A stretch of DNA of 64,000 nucleotides from Corynebacterium sp. ACRPO (lineage in GTDB: Bacteria; Actinomycetota; Actinomycetes; Mycobacteriales; Mycobacteriaceae), in the NCBI RefSeq assembly GCF_022347205.1, contig NZ_JAKRNE010000003.1, forward strand, positions 124,001 to 188,000, written 5' to 3'. Below the pieces are notes generated by a model that saw only the letters and a program-made list of their open reading frames with translations, had not been told where the DNA came from and made no database searches. A program made the translations under genes and the position numbers. The stretch's first letter is position 1; every line of letters begins with the position of its first letter. This document shows positions 8,131 through 19,958 of this stretch, one piece after another.

Positions 8131-10031
8131 CCTCGCCCGTCTTATCCGTCAAAGACCTGCGCGTTAACTTCCCGTCCGAAGCCGGATCCGTCTCCGCGGT
8201 CCGTGGCGTGGATTTTGATCTCTACCCTGGCCGCACGCTCGGTATCGTGGGTGAATCCGGTTCCGGCAAATCCGTGACTTCCATGTCCATCATGGGGCTC
8301 CTGCCGGACTACGCGAAGATCACCGGGTCCGTAAAGTTCGACGGCCGCGAGCTACTCGGCCTCAGCGATAAGCAAATGTCCGAGATCCGTGGCAACGGCA
8401 TTGGCATGATCTTCCAAGATCCGCTCTCCGCCCTCACCCCGGTCTTCGATATTGGATCGCAGTTGGTGGAGGCAATCCAGGCCCATAGGGACGTCGGCAA
8501 GAAGCAGGCCCTCAAAGAGGCCACGGAGTTGCTCGACCTCGTGGGCATCCCCGATCCGCACCTGCGCCTGAAGTCCTTCCCGCACGAGTTCTCGGGCGGC
8601 ATGCGCCAGCGCGTGGTCATTGCCATCGCAATTGCCAATAATCCGCGCGTGCTCATCGCCGATGAGCCCACGACCGCACTGGATGTAACCATTCAGGCGC
8701 AGATTCTGGACGTCATTAAACTCGCTCAGCGCGAAACCGGCGCCGCCACCATCATGATTACCCACGACATGGGTGTGGTGGCAGAAACGGCCGATGATGT
8801 CATGGTCATGTACGCCGGCCGCCCCGTGGAGCGCGGCGATGTGGATACCATCTTCTCCCAGCCCCGCATGCCCTATACCGTAGGCCTGCTCGGCTCTACG
8901 CCGCGCCCAGATGTATCGGCCGAAGAACCGCTCACACCTATCGTGGGCAGCCCGCCGGTGCTGGTGGACCTCAAGCAGCGCTGCCAGTTTGCCCCGCGCT
9001 GCCCTGTGGCGCAGCCCGCCTGCTCCGACGGCGAGCCGCCGCTTATCGCGCTTGACGACGCCCCCTCGCACCAGAGTGCCTGCCTGCGCGCGCCCGACAT
9101 CCACGACCGCAAAATCGGCGGCGAGCTCATGTTCACACCACCGCAGCTCGCGGAGGATGTCATGGCCGGCATCCCCCGCGACGAGCGTCCCACTACCTTG
9201 GAGGTCACGGACCTGCGCAAGGAATTCCCACTTACCAAGGGCGCGCTGGTCAAGCGCCGCGTGGGCACGGTCAAGGCAGTGGACGGCCTCACCTTTGATA
9301 TTCGCAAGGGCGAATGCATGGCCATCGTAGGCGAGTCTGGCTGCGGTAAGACCACCACCCTGCTAGAAATCATGGATTTAAAGCCCGAGAACGGCGCAGT
9401 CGTGCTCAACGGGAAGGACGCGGCCGGGATGAGCAACTCCGAGCGCCGCGAGGCCCGCAAGGACATCCAAATTGTCTTCCAAGACCCGATGAGCTCCCTC
9501 AACCCGCGCCTGACCGTGCGCGAGGTCATCGCCGAACCGCTCAACTCCCTAGGCTACGACGGCGACGTGGACGCCCGCGTGAACGAGCTCATGGGACTTG
9601 TCGGCTTGGACTCCTCCCAGCTGGATCGCTTCCCCAGCCACTTTTCCGGCGGGCAACGCCAGCGCATCGGCCTCGCCCGCGCGCTGGCCACGAACCCTTC
9701 GGTTTTGGTCTTGGATGAGCCCGTCTCTGCACTCGACGTCTCCATCCAGGCCGGCGTCATCAACCTGCTCGAGGATCTCAAACGAAAGCTGGGACTGTCC
9801 TACCTTTTCGTCGCCCATGACCTGTCCGTGGTGCGCCACCTTTCAGACCGGGTGGCCGTCATGTACAAGGGTCAGTTTGTGGAGTCCGGGCCGACCGATG
9901 ACATCTTCGAAAACCCCCAAGCGGACTACACCAAGAAGCTCCTGGATGCCATTCCGATTCCGGATCCGGCAGCTGCCCGCAGGCGACGCAACCCCAGTCC
10001 AGCGCAAGCCTCACCAATTTCGCAAAAGTGA
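8127..10031 (+). CDS. Fused two-domain ABC transporter ATPase (DppD-DppF type)
   Basis: The product is 634 residues and carries both ATPases of the importer in one chain. The first domain has Walker A GESGSGKS (about 42-49), signature FSGGMRQR and Walker B LIADEPTTALD, followed by the oligopeptide-family C-terminal extension with clustered cysteines (CQFAPRCPVAQPAC). The second has Walker A GESGCGKT (about 402-409), FSGGQRQR and LVLDEPVSALD. All catalytic motifs are intact in both halves. Fused dppDF-type genes are common in actinobacteria. Confidence 0.94.
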   Translation: MTSPVLSVKDLRVNFPSEAGSVSAVRGVDFDLYPGRTLGIVGESGSGKSVTSMSIMGLLPDYAKITGSVKFDGRELLGLSDKQMSEIRGNGIGMIFQDPLSALTPVFDIGSQLVEAIQAHRDVGKKQALKEATELLDLVGIPDPHLRLKSFPHEFSGGMRQRVVIAIAIANNPRVLIADEPTTALDVTIQAQILDVIKLAQRETGAATIMITHDMGVVAETADDVMVMYAGRPVERGDVDTIFSQPRMPYTVGLLGSTPRPDVSAEEPLTPIVGSPPVLVDLKQRCQFAPRCPVAQPACSDGEPPLIALDDAPSHQSACLRAPDIHDRKIGGELMFTPPQLAEDVMAGIPRDERPTTLEVTDLRKEFPLTKGALVKRRVGTVKAVDGLTFDIRKGECMAIVGESGCGKTTTLLEIMDLKPENGAVVLNGKDAAGMSNSERREARKDIQIVFQDPMSSLNPRLTVREVIAEPLNSLGYDGDVDARVNELMGLVGLDSSQLDRFPSHFSGGQRQRIGLARALATNPSVLVLDEPVSALDVSIQAGVINLLEDLKRKLGLSYLFVAHDLSVVRHLSDRVAVMYKGQFVESGPTDDIFENPQADYTKKLLDAIPIPDPAAARRRRNPSPAQASPISQK

Positions 10032-10142
10032 CCTTACGCACACCCCGTCTTATATATAGTTATTCTCACAACTGAAGTGCTGCGGCGGCTTCCTCTGCTA
10101 CCGCAACCTTCACTTTCCTCTCACTCAAGGAGAAACCCCACC

Positions 10143-11837
10143 ATGAAAAAGTTCACCCGCTTCCGGATTGCTACCGTAGCTACCCTCTCCGCCGCGGCAC
10201 TCGCCCTCACCGGCTGCGCCGCCAACTCGGACGGCGACTCCTCCAAGGCAGTCGGCGGCCTCGACATCGAGGTTAATCCGGCTGGCGACTACAACGAAAA
10301 GTCCCGCGAGGAGCTCAAGGACGACGGCGAGCTCACCCTCGCTCTCGATGAACTCACCGAGCAACAAAACATGTTCCACGCCAACATGACCGCCGATACC
10401 CGCAAGGTCTGGGGCTGGTACAACCCACAGCTGGCGCTATACGACGGCGAGGGAAACTACACCCCAAACCCCGACTACATCGACGAGGCCAAGGAAGACA
10501 AAAAGGGCAAGAACACCGTCGTCACCTTCAAGGTCAACAAGGATGCCACCTTCAACGATGGCACGCCTATTGACTGGAAGGCCTTTGACAATACCTGGCG
10601 CTTCAACAACGGCAAGGATGAAGACGTCCAGGTAAACGCCACCGATGGCTTCGAGCGCATTACCTCCGTAGAAAAGGGCGATACCGACAAGGACGTCGTT
10701 GTCACTTTCGACGGCCCCTACCCGTGGTGGCAGGGCCTCTTCAACGAGCTTCTCCACCCCGCCATCGACAGCCCAGAAAAATTCGACAAGGCATATCTGG
10801 GCAAGCTGAACCCGCAGTACGGCGCCGGCCCATTCAAGGTAGAAAACGTAGACTTCAAGGGCGGCACCCTCACCCTCGTGCCGAACGAGAAGTGGTGGGG
10901 CGATAAGCCGAAGCTGAAGAAGGTAAGCTTCCGCGTCATGGAATCCCAGGCCACCATCAACGCCTTCCAAGCCGGCGAAATCGACGCCGCCGGTGTGGCC
11001 GATAAGAACAGTCTCACCATTGCCGGCGAGATGGGCGATGCCATCGACATCCGTGCCGCACTGCGCCCCGCCAACGTTATCTTCACCCTCAATTCCAAGG
11101 CACCACAGCTCAAGGACGAGGACGTACGACACGCTGTCTTCTCCGCCATCGACCGCGATCAACTGGCCGAAATCCGCTATAACGGCCTGGGCTACGAAGA
11201 GGAGATGCCGGGCTCCCTTACCCTCTACTCCACCCAGGAGGGCTATAAGGACAACATCAAGGACGTCATCGAGTTCGATCCTGAGCAGTCCAAGAAACTG
11301 CTAGAGGGCGCCGGCTACCAGCAAGGCGATGATGGTATCTATGCTAAGGACGGCGAGAAGCTATCCCTGCGCTACATCCTCATCGGCGACGATGAAGTGT
11401 CGAAATCCCTCGCCGCAGCGGTGCAAAAGATGCTCAAGGACGTCGGCGTTGACCTCAAGATTGAAGAGCGACCTTCGTCCGAGTTCTCCAAGGTAACGTC
11501 GGAGCGAGATTTCGACCTCTTCCTCTCCGCGTTTGCCTCCTCTGACCCGTTTGGCGTCGCCTACTTTGGCCAGACCTACGCCAGCGATTCCACTCTGAAC
11601 ATGTCGAGCACCGGCACCAAGGAATTCGATAAGAAGATTGAGGAGCTGCAGAACCTGCCAACCAAGGACGAGCAGATTGAGCGGGTCAATGAACTCGAGT
11701 CGGAGGCCTTTGGTCACTACGGAATCCTCCCCTTTGCCAACGGGCCACAGATGGTCGGCGTGAAGAAGGGCTTGGCCAACTATGGCGCCAACGGCTTCGC
11801 CATCCTCCCCAAGGAAGATATCGGCTGGGAGAAGTAA
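10143..11837 (+). CDS. Family 5 extracellular solute-binding lipoprotein of the peptide ABC importer
   Basis: The product is 564 residues. A signal peptide ending in the lipobox LTGC at about residues 21-24 predicts a membrane-anchored lipoprotein. The mature part is a DppA/OppA-type binding protein, with typical segments such as KVTFKVN-like VVTFKVNKDATFNDGTPIDW and EERPSSEFSK. ATG 10143 is chosen for the AAGGAGAAA box at 10127-10135. The 111-base gap from the ATPase gene contains TATATATAG, which could carry a separate weak promoter so that the binding protein is made in excess. A strong hairpin follows the gene. Confidence 0.92.
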   Translation: MKKFTRFRIATVATLSAAALALTGCAANSDGDSSKAVGGLDIEVNPAGDYNEKSREELKDDGELTLALDELTEQQNMFHANMTADTRKVWGWYNPQLALYDGEGNYTPNPDYIDEAKEDKKGKNTVVTFKVNKDATFNDGTPIDWKAFDNTWRFNNGKDEDVQVNATDGFERITSVEKGDTDKDVVVTFDGPYPWWQGLFNELLHPAIDSPEKFDKAYLGKLNPQYGAGPFKVENVDFKGGTLTLVPNEKWWGDKPKLKKVSFRVMESQATINAFQAGEIDAAGVADKNSLTIAGEMGDAIDIRAALRPANVIFTLNSKAPQLKDEDVRHAVFSAIDRDQLAEIRYNGLGYEEEMPGSLTLYSTQEGYKDNIKDVIEFDPEQSKKLLEGAGYQQGDDGIYAKDGEKLSLRYILIGDDEVSKSLAAAVQKMLKDVGVDLKIEERPSSEFSKVTSERDFDLFLSAFASSDPFGVAYFGQTYASDSTLNMSSTGTKEFDKKIEELQNLPTKDEQIERVNELESEAFGHYGILPFANGPQMVGVKKGLANYGANGFAILPKEDIGWEK

Positions 11838-11870
11838 AAGCACTAAAAGCCTCTAGCGCAATACGCTCAA

Positions 11871-11911
11871 GCCTCCCGCGGCATCCCCACCAGGGCGATT
11901 CCGCGGGAGGC
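11871..11911 (+). terminator. Intrinsic-terminator-like hairpin after the peptide importer operon
   Basis: GCCTCCCGCGG at 11871-11881 pairs exactly with CCGCGGGAGGC at 11901-11911. The tract that follows is only moderately T-rich (TTCATT). Confidence 0.7.
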
Positions 11912-11997
11912 TTCATTCTGCTCATAAAGTCCACGCATGCGGCATCAACTACAAGCGGTTGCTTCGCGCGCAATTTCGGTGGGCAGAGATCAAAAAA

Positions 11998-12023
11998 TCC
12001 GCCCCACCCGAAGGTGGAGCGGA
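11998..12023 (-). terminator. Intrinsic terminator of tuf
   Basis: An 11-bp stem with one mismatch (11998-12008 with 12013-12023) has a 4-base loop. Read leftward it is followed by an uninterrupted run of six T (A-run at 11992-11997 on the plus strand). It lies 37 bases past the tuf stop. Confidence 0.88.
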
Positions 12024-12060
12024 CTCTTTAAAGCTCTACTGAGCGGTTACGGGGTATCGA

Positions 12061-13251
12061 TTACTCGATAACCTTGGTAACGCGGCCAGCGCCGACGGTG
12101 CGGGAGCCCTCGCGGATAGCGAAGCGCAGGCCCTCGTCCATAGCGACCGGCTGGATGAGCTCAACGGACATCTCAACATTGTCGCCAGGCATAACCATCT
12201 CGGTGCCCTCTGGCAGGTTAACAACACCGGTAACGTCCGTGGTACGGAAGTAGAACTGCGGACGGTAGTTGTTCATGAACGGGGTGTGGCGGCCGCCCTC
12301 TTCCTTCTTCAGGACGTAGACGGAACCCTCGAACTTGGTGTGCGGGGTGTAAGCGCCCGGCTTGATAACGACCTGGCCACGCTCAACGTCCTCACGCTTG
12401 GTACCACGCAGAAGCAGACCACAGTTGTCGCCAGCCTCGGTGTAGTCCATCATCTTGCGGAACATCTCGATACCGGTAACGGTGGTGGTCTGGGACTTCT
12501 CCTGGATACCGATGATCTCAACGTCCTCGTTGACTTCCAGACGGCCACGCTCAACACGGCCGGTAACAACGGTACCGCGGCCGGTAATGGTGAAGATGTC
12601 CTCGATAGGCATCAGGAACGGCTGGTCGGTAGCGCGCTGCGGATCCGGGATGGAGTTGTCGCAAGCTTCCATCAGGTCAACAACGGACTGTACCCACTTG
12701 TCCTCGCCCTCGAGAGCCTTCAGAGCGGAGATGTGAACGATAGGAGCTTCCTCATCGTAGTCCTGCTCTGCGAGCAGCTCACGGATCTCCATCTCAACGA
12801 GCTCGATGATTTCCTCATCATCAACCATGTCGCACTTGTTCAGTGCAACGAGGATGTAAGGAACGCCAACCTGGCGAGCAAGCAGAACGTGCTCACGGGT
12901 CTGCGGCATCGGGCCATCGGTTGCAGCAACAACCAGGATAGCGCCGTCCATCTGAGCAGCGCCGGTAATCATGTTCTTGATGTAGTCGGCGTGGCCCGGA
13001 GCGTCAACGTGTGCGTAGTGGCGCTTCGGGGTGGAGTACTCAACGTGGGAGATGTTGATGGTAATACCGCGCTCCTTCTCCTCAGGAGCCTTGTCGATCA
13101 TGTCGAACGCGAATGCCTCGTTCTCCTCAGGGTACTGGTCAGCCAGAACCTTGGTGATCGCTGCGGTGGTGGTGGTCTTGCCGTGGTCGACGTGTCCGAT
13201 GGTGCCGATGTTCACATGCGGCTTCGTACGCTCGAACTTCTCCTTTGCCAC
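12061..13251 (-). CDS. tuf: Translation elongation factor Tu
   Basis: The product is 396 residues with the standard GTPase motifs GHVDHGKTT (residues 18-26), DAPGHADY and NKCDMVD, followed by the two EF-Tu beta-barrel domains. It delivers aminoacyl-tRNA to the ribosome. The start is GTG 13251, 7 bases after a perfect AGGAGG. It has its own strong promoter and terminator, so it is a single-gene unit separated from fusA. The only EF-Tu gene in this window, it shows no anomaly. Confidence 0.99.
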   Translation of the reverse strand: MAKEKFERTKPHVNIGTIGHVDHGKTTTTAAITKVLADQYPEENEAFAFDMIDKAPEEKERGITINISHVEYSTPKRHYAHVDAPGHADYIKNMITGAAQMDGAILVVAATDGPMPQTREHVLLARQVGVPYILVALNKCDMVDDEEIIELVEMEIRELLAEQDYDEEAPIVHISALKALEGEDKWVQSVVDLMEACDNSIPDPQRATDQPFLMPIEDIFTITGRGTVVTGRVERGRLEVNEDVEIIGIQEKSQTTTVTGIEMFRKMMDYTEAGDNCGLLLRGTKREDVERGQVVIKPGAYTPHTKFEGSVYVLKKEEGGRHTPFMNNYRPQFYFRTTDVTGVVNLPEGTEMVMPGDNVEMSVELIQPVAMDEGLRFAIREGSRTVGAGRVTKVIE

Positions 13252-13381
13252 TGTATGTCCTCCTGGACTATATGGTGGCTACGACCTTCGCAGCCACGTG
13301 GTTGACAGTTGTCATTGGCACCCGACCCACAGTATGTGGGGCAAAGCGCTAATGACGCTTTCTTTACGTGCCAGTTACACG

Positions 13382-13410
13382 ATCCTAGATTTATGTCGCG
13401 GTTTTTTCAA
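13382..13410 (-). promoter_or_regulatory. tuf promoter
   Basis: On the minus strand, TTGAAA (13405-13410) and TAGGAT (13382-13387) are separated by exactly 17 bases, giving a long leader of about 125 bases before GTG 13251. The remaining interval 13411-13644 holds hairpins near 13433-13448 and 13541-13581, the latter possibly ending fusA, and no gene. Confidence 0.7.
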
Positions 13411-13644
13411 ACCGCCGTTATAGGAGGTAACCCCGCGAAAAATCGCGGCCATTTCCCTCGACAAGAATCTTTTTAAAAGGATCCTGGGAGGGTAACGGCC
13501 GGCTCAATACACAACTTAGAGTCCTAAGCTGCAAACTCAGCCCGCCGCTACCCTGGCCCAGTTGTCCCGCCCCGCGGCGGGTCTGGCATCTACTGGCGAA
13601 GAGTACCAGCCCGACTAAACCGCGGAGGAGACTGGGGCTAGCGC

Positions 13645-15774
<2,130 letters not shown>

Positions 15775-15987
15775 GTTTATACCCCAACTTAATAGTCGTC
15801 GACGCCGTGACCAGGTTTCTGGCTATGACGCCTGCATGGATAAGGTCATGTATATTTTTGCCACTATTTGGCCGTCCTCGGAGCAGCCTGCCCCTAGACT
15901 TCCATCGCTTCAGTGTACTGGACACTCCACGATGCCGCTGGACTGGGCAGGGATACCGCCCAGAGATCACACCCATTAGGGCAAAAA

Positions 15988-16080
15988 ATGGCCCAAGCAA
16001 GAGATATGGAGTTTTGTGTTGCCGCGGCAGGAAAACTGCCGGCAGCCAGCGCGAAACTTGTTTCTCGTTGCTTGGGCCAT
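15988..16080 (-). terminator. Long hairpin terminator or attenuator after rpsG
   Basis: ATGGCCCAAGCAAGAGA at 15988-16004 pairs with 16063-16080 with one bulged base. A smaller GC-rich hairpin lies inside. Read leftward the stem is followed by a run of T (A-run 15983-15988 on the plus strand). The interval 15775-15987 to fusA holds no gene; it contains a TATACA hexamer near 15845 without a good -35. Confidence 0.75.
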
Positions 16081-16097
16081 TGATGTGGGTGCTGAAA

Positions 16098-16565
16098 TTA
16101 CCAGCGGTAGTGGGCGAAGGCGCGGTTGGCCTCTGCCATCTTGTGAGTATCCTCACGACGCTTAACGGAAGCGCCGAGGCCGTTGGAGGCATCCAGGATC
16201 TCGTTCGCGAGACGCTCGATCATGGAGTTCTCGCGACGCTGGCGGGTGAAGGTCACCATCCAGCGCAGTGCCAGGGTGTTAGCGCGGTCAGGGCGAACCT
16301 CAACCGGCACCTGGTAGGTAGCGCCACCGACACGGCGGGAGCGAACCTCGAGGTCTGGGCGGATATTGCCCAGTGCCTTCTCCAGGGTGCCAACCGGATC
16401 GGTACCGGTCTTCTCACGGCAAGCCTCGAGAGCGCCGTAGACGATGCGCTCTGCGGTGGACTTCTTGCCGTCCTGGAGGATCTTGTTGACGAGCATGGTG
16501 ACCTGCTCGGAGTTGTATACCGGGTCCTTGACTACAGGACGCTTCGGAGCAGCATTCTTACGCAT
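16098..16565 (-). CDS. rpsG: 30S ribosomal protein S7
   Basis: The product is 155 residues, starting [17 protein letters not shown], the normal bacterial S7 length. It nucleates assembly of the 30S head by binding 16S rRNA. It starts 6 bases after the rpsL stop codon, so the pair is cotranscribed. Confidence 0.98.
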   Translation of the reverse strand: MRKNAAPKRPVVKDPVYNSEQVTMLVNKILQDGKKSTAERIVYGALEACREKTGTDPVGTLEKALGNIRPDLEVRSRRVGGATYQVPVEVRPDRANTLALRWMVTFTRQRRENSMIERLANEILDASNGLGASVKRREDTHKMAEANRAFAHYRW

Positions 16566-16571
16566 TGTTTA

Positions 16572-16943
16572 TTACTGTCCCTTCTTTGCGCCGTAACGGG
16601 AACGTGCCTGCTTACGGTCCTTGACACCCTGGGTATCCAGAGCGCCGCGGATGATCTTGTAACGAACACCAGGAAGGTCCTTCACACGGCCGCCGCGAAC
16701 GAGGACCATGGAGTGCTCCTGCAGGTTGTGGCCCTCGCCCGGAATGTAGGCGGAAACCTCAATACCGGTGGTCAGGCGAACACGAGCAACCTTACGCAGT
16801 GCGGAGTTCGGCTTCTTAGGAGTGGTGGTGTACACGCGGGTGCACACACCGCGACGCTGCGGGGAACCCTTCAGCGCAGCGGTAGACACCTCAGAACGCT
16901 TGCTGTGGCGGCCCTTGCGGACCAGCTGCTGAATAGTTGGCAT
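16572..16943 (-). CDS. rpsL: 30S ribosomal protein S12
   Basis: The product is 123 residues, starting [15 protein letters not shown]. The two lysines whose change gives streptomycin resistance are both present, in [13 protein letters not shown] and in [10 protein letters not shown], so the gene looks wild type. It is the first gene of the str operon. The ribosome-binding site is weak (GAAAGA). Confidence 0.98.
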   Translation of the reverse strand: MPTIQQLVRKGRHSKRSEVSTAALKGSPQRRGVCTRVYTTTPKKPNSALRKVARVRLTTGIEVSAYIPGEGHNLQEHSMVLVRGGRVKDLPGVRYKIIRGALDTQGVKDRKQARSRYGAKKGQ

Positions 16944-17121
16944 TTAACAGTCTTTCTGTCGAATCGCACCGAAGCCAAAAGAAAGGAACCAAACATGCAA
17001 AAATGGGCGCTCTTTCCCGGGGCGCTGCCGCATGTCCAGAACTCTTTCCAAGGCCAGTGCCTTGTTAAGGATCAGACTCTTCACCGCGCGCCATCATGGC
17101 ACGCATAGTGAACTGAGGTTT

Positions 17122-17151
17122 AGAGTAGCAAACCGACCGCGCTCTATACAA
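17122..17151 (-). promoter_or_regulatory. Candidate str operon (rpsL) promoter
   Basis: On the minus strand, TTGTAT (17146-17151) is followed after 18 bases by an extended -10 TGCTACTCT (hexamer 17122-17127). The leader to rpsL is about 170 bases. Confidence 0.6.
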
Positions 17152-17175
17152 AACGCGATCGGCGCCTTCCTCCTG

Positions 17176-17727
17176 CTAGGACCATTCCCAGACCAGGTCC
17201 GCCTGGGCGGCCTTGGTGGCAAAGTAGTCCTTTTCCTGCTCCTCCCACGTTTCAAACCACGGCTCGTAGCCAGGCTCGCGGGCGATGGCGCGTTCGCGGC
17301 GTTGGTCCCGGGGGCCGTCGATAAGCACGCTTACTACCGCTCCCCTCTCCTTGGCCGCGGCAATATTGGCGGCAGTTACCGAGCCCACGCCCTCCACGAT
17401 GAGGTCATCGCGCACATCCAAGCTGGCCCAGTCCCCTGGGGCGCCTGCTTCCCAATCCCAGCGCCAGTAGCCGGGGTTCATGGTGCGCAATACTTGCTCA
17501 GCCACCATATCCGAGCCCTTATCCAGGCCATGCCAGCCGGGGTAAAATTCATCGAGGTGCACTACCCGCCAGTTGGTGCGCTCGGCCAATGCGGCGGAGG
17601 TCCAGGTTTTTCCGGCGCCCGAGGGGCCGTCAATAAGCACGGTTACCGGCTTGAAGGCACGCTTTCTAGCTGCCGCCAGCGTGACGATGTCCTCTAAAAG
17701 GCGCTCTTGTTGGCTATCAAAGTCCAT
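17176..17727 (-). CDS. Uridine kinase-like P-loop protein
   Basis: The product is 183 residues. A Walker A motif GPSGAGKT lies at residues 34-41, preceded by VTVLID, and an acidic LDEFYPGW segment follows. This is the layout of the uridine kinase/phosphoribulokinase group of small-molecule kinases. The substrate is not known. The gene lies 26 bases after the ECF transporter operon in the same direction and could be cotranscribed with it, but a thiamine-related role is only a guess. Confidence 0.8.
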   Translation of the reverse strand: MDFDSQQERLLEDIVTLAAARKRAFKPVTVLIDGPSGAGKTWTSAALAERTNWRVVHLDEFYPGWHGLDKGSDMVAEQVLRTMNPGYWRWDWEAGAPGDWASLDVRDDLIVEGVGSVTAANIAAAKERGAVVSVLIDGPRDQRRERAIAREPGYEPWFETWEEQEKDYFATKAAQADLVWEWS

Positions 17728-17753
17728 GGTCGCTCAATCACTGCTTTCGCGGT

Positions 17754-18524
17754 TTATAGGCCGAAGAATCTCCAGGCCCCAGTGAGTACCGAAACTACCA
17801 CCGGTACGAAAGCGAAGACAGTACCTAGGGCCATAATCCACCCATCACGGGCATGCAGACGCGACTCACGTGCCCATGTGCGCTTCCCGCCGCTCGGCGG
17901 GGTACGGCCGAAACCGCGCGCCTCCATTGCCGTGGCCAACTTGCCACCGCGGCGCAACGCGATGACCAATAGACCAAAAGACATGGTAAGCAGATGCTGC
18001 AGCTTGCCGACGTCCGTCAGTCCCCTCGCCCTGCGCGCCATCCCCAGCGACTGCCAGTCAGATTGAAAGAGTGTCATCATGCGCACACCGGCGACCGCAC
18101 CAATAACAAAGCGCGAGGGTAGCTTCAGGATCTGCGAGAGCGCATCGCCCAACTCCGTCGGATCAATATCGCGAGCCAGGACCACCATAGGGAGGGCCAC
18201 GGCAAACACACGCAGCGTAATAGCAATCGCGAGGGTCAGCGAGTTCTGTGTGACCGTAACGAGCCACCAGCTGAAGTACTGCGTGCCACCAGGCTCGCCA
18301 TATAGCAGCATCGAGATGCCAGAAATCGGTGCAATAAGAAAGAGGAACCAGCCGGCCTTAAAAAGCCGCACCCATGACACCCCGCACAGCGGCGCGAGGA
18401 TCAGGGTAAGCGCCAACGATACCGCGGCCGAGACCCAGTCAATAGATCCCAATAGAGGGGTAACCCAGATAAACATCAAAAAGATGCGGCTAAGCGGGTT
18501 AGCCCTGCGCAAAAGATTAGGCAC
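17754..18524 (-). CDS. ECF transporter transmembrane component EcfT
   Basis: The product is 256 residues with several membrane helices. The two coupling motifs of EcfT proteins are visible as ARRARG and AMEARGFG in the C-terminal half; these bind the ATPases. I chose GTG 18524, which overlaps the ATPase stop by 8 bases; the frame is open further upstream but only inside the ATPase gene. It works with the fused ATPase and the S component upstream. Confidence 0.9.
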   Translation of the reverse strand: MPNLLRRANPLSRIFLMFIWVTPLLGSIDWVSAAVSLALTLILAPLCGVSWVRLFKAGWFLFLIAPISGISMLLYGEPGGTQYFSWWLVTVTQNSLTLAIAITLRVFAVALPMVVLARDIDPTELGDALSQILKLPSRFVIGAVAGVRMMTLFQSDWQSLGMARRARGLTDVGKLQHLLTMSFGLLVIALRRGGKLATAMEARGFGRTPPSGGKRTWARESRLHARDGWIMALGTVFAFVPVVVSVLTGAWRFFGL

Positions 18525-19950
18525 CGCGCACCTCCACTCGGTGATCCCCCAAGGCCTGGATAAATAGCGGGTCATGGGTAATAGAGGCGATGGTGGTGCC
18601 ATCATCTGCCAGTTGCCGCAGCAAGTGCACCAGCTCCACGAAGGTCTGGGGGTCTTGCCCAAAGGTGGGCTCATCCAACAGCAACACCGACGGCGCGGTC
18701 ACTAAGGCAGTGGCCACCGACAGGCGTCGTTTCTCGCCGCCCGAGAGCGTAAACGGGTTGGCCTCCAAGAGATGCTCCAGCCGCAGTGATTCCACCAGCT
18801 GCGCGATCCTCTCCTCCGGCGGGTCGACGCGCATCACCTTGGGCGCAACCCGCAGCTCCTCGGCCACCGTGCGGGCGACGAATTGGTGCTCCGGGTTCTG
18901 GAAGACAAAGCCAATGCGGTCCGCCAGCTCGCGCGATTTCCAGCGCAGCGGCGACCCCTTGACCCCGCGACGCACGAAATCGGCGACCCCAATCTCACCT
19001 GATTCAGCCGGCAACAACCCAGCCATGGTCATCAACCAGGTGGACTTACCCGCGCCATTCGGCCCGGTAATGACCGTGGAGGCTCCCGCCGGCAGCGCAA
19101 TCGTGCGGGGCGGACCATAGCGCGTGACGAGGTCGGTGCTCCACAGCGCGGCTTCGCGCTGCGCAAGCTCGGCCTCGCCAAGGCGGCGCGCCTGCGGCAG
19201 GCCAGAGACCTGGCGGCGCTGAGCCACCTCCGTGAAGGAAGTATCGGCCACGATGCGCCCGCGGTCCAGCTCCACTGCGCGGTCGAGTACGCCGTCCCAC
19301 GCCGCGTGCTGGTGCTCTACCACCACGAGCGTCGCGCTGGTTTCTTCCACCAGCCTAGCCACGGCGCACACCACATCGCGTGCGCCGGCGGGGTCAAGGT
19401 TGGCCGTGGGTTCATCGAGAAGCACCACGCCCGCCCCCATAGCGATGACGCCGGCGAGCGCCAAGCGCTGCTTCTGCCCACCGGAGAGCCGCTCGGTGGG
19501 AAAATCCAGATCCACGAATGGACCCACCAGTTCCTTGGCTGCGGCCACACGGCGCCAGATTTCCTCGCGCGGATACGCCAGGTTCTCGCAGCCGAAAGCA
19601 ATGTCATCGCCAACGCGCGCGGAGATCACCTGCGAATCCGGATCCTGAAGCACCAGCCCCACTGGGATGGTACGTCCGGGCTCCTCCACCATGCCGGTGG
19701 AATCTTCTAAGAGAATTTCACCAGTGCGGGTTCCTTCCTCATCGGAACCCAGCACTCCGGCCATCGCCGCAAGGAAGGTAGACTTTCCCGATCCAGAGTC
19801 GCCGCATAAAAGCACGCGTTCTCCCGGCTCGATGATCAGGTCAATATCGGATAGCGCCGGTTCGCTGCGTCCGGCATGAGTCCAGCCGAATCCTCGGGCT
19901 GTTATCTTGGTGGCGTTTCCCGCCAATGATGCACAATCAGACACGGACAC
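18517..19950 (-). CDS. ECF transporter ATPase, two domains fused
   Basis: The product is 477 residues with two complete ABC domains. The first has GDSGSGKST (about 50-58), LSGGQKQR and VVLLDEPTANLD; the second has GPNGAGKST (about residue 295), LSGGEKRR and LLLDEPTFGQD. It therefore supplies both EcfA1-like and EcfA2-like activities. The gene lies 8 bases after the S component gene and overlaps ecfT, forming one operon under the TPP riboswitch. Confidence 0.93.
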   Translation of the reverse strand: MSVSDCASLAGNATKITARGFGWTHAGRSEPALSDIDLIIEPGERVLLCGDSGSGKSTFLAAMAGVLGSDEEGTRTGEILLEDSTGMVEEPGRTIPVGLVLQDPDSQVISARVGDDIAFGCENLAYPREEIWRRVAAAKELVGPFVDLDFPTERLSGGQKQRLALAGVIAMGAGVVLLDEPTANLDPAGARDVVCAVARLVEETSATLVVVEHQHAAWDGVLDRAVELDRGRIVADTSFTEVAQRRQVSGLPQARRLGEAELAQREAALWSTDLVTRYGPPRTIALPAGASTVITGPNGAGKSTWLMTMAGLLPAESGEIGVADFVRRGVKGSPLRWKSRELADRIGFVFQNPEHQFVARTVAEELRVAPKVMRVDPPEERIAQLVESLRLEHLLEANPFTLSGGEKRRLSVATALVTAPSVLLLDEPTFGQDPQTFVELVHLLRQLADDGTTIASITHDPLFIQALGDHRVEVRGA

Positions 19951-19958
19951 AACACGCC

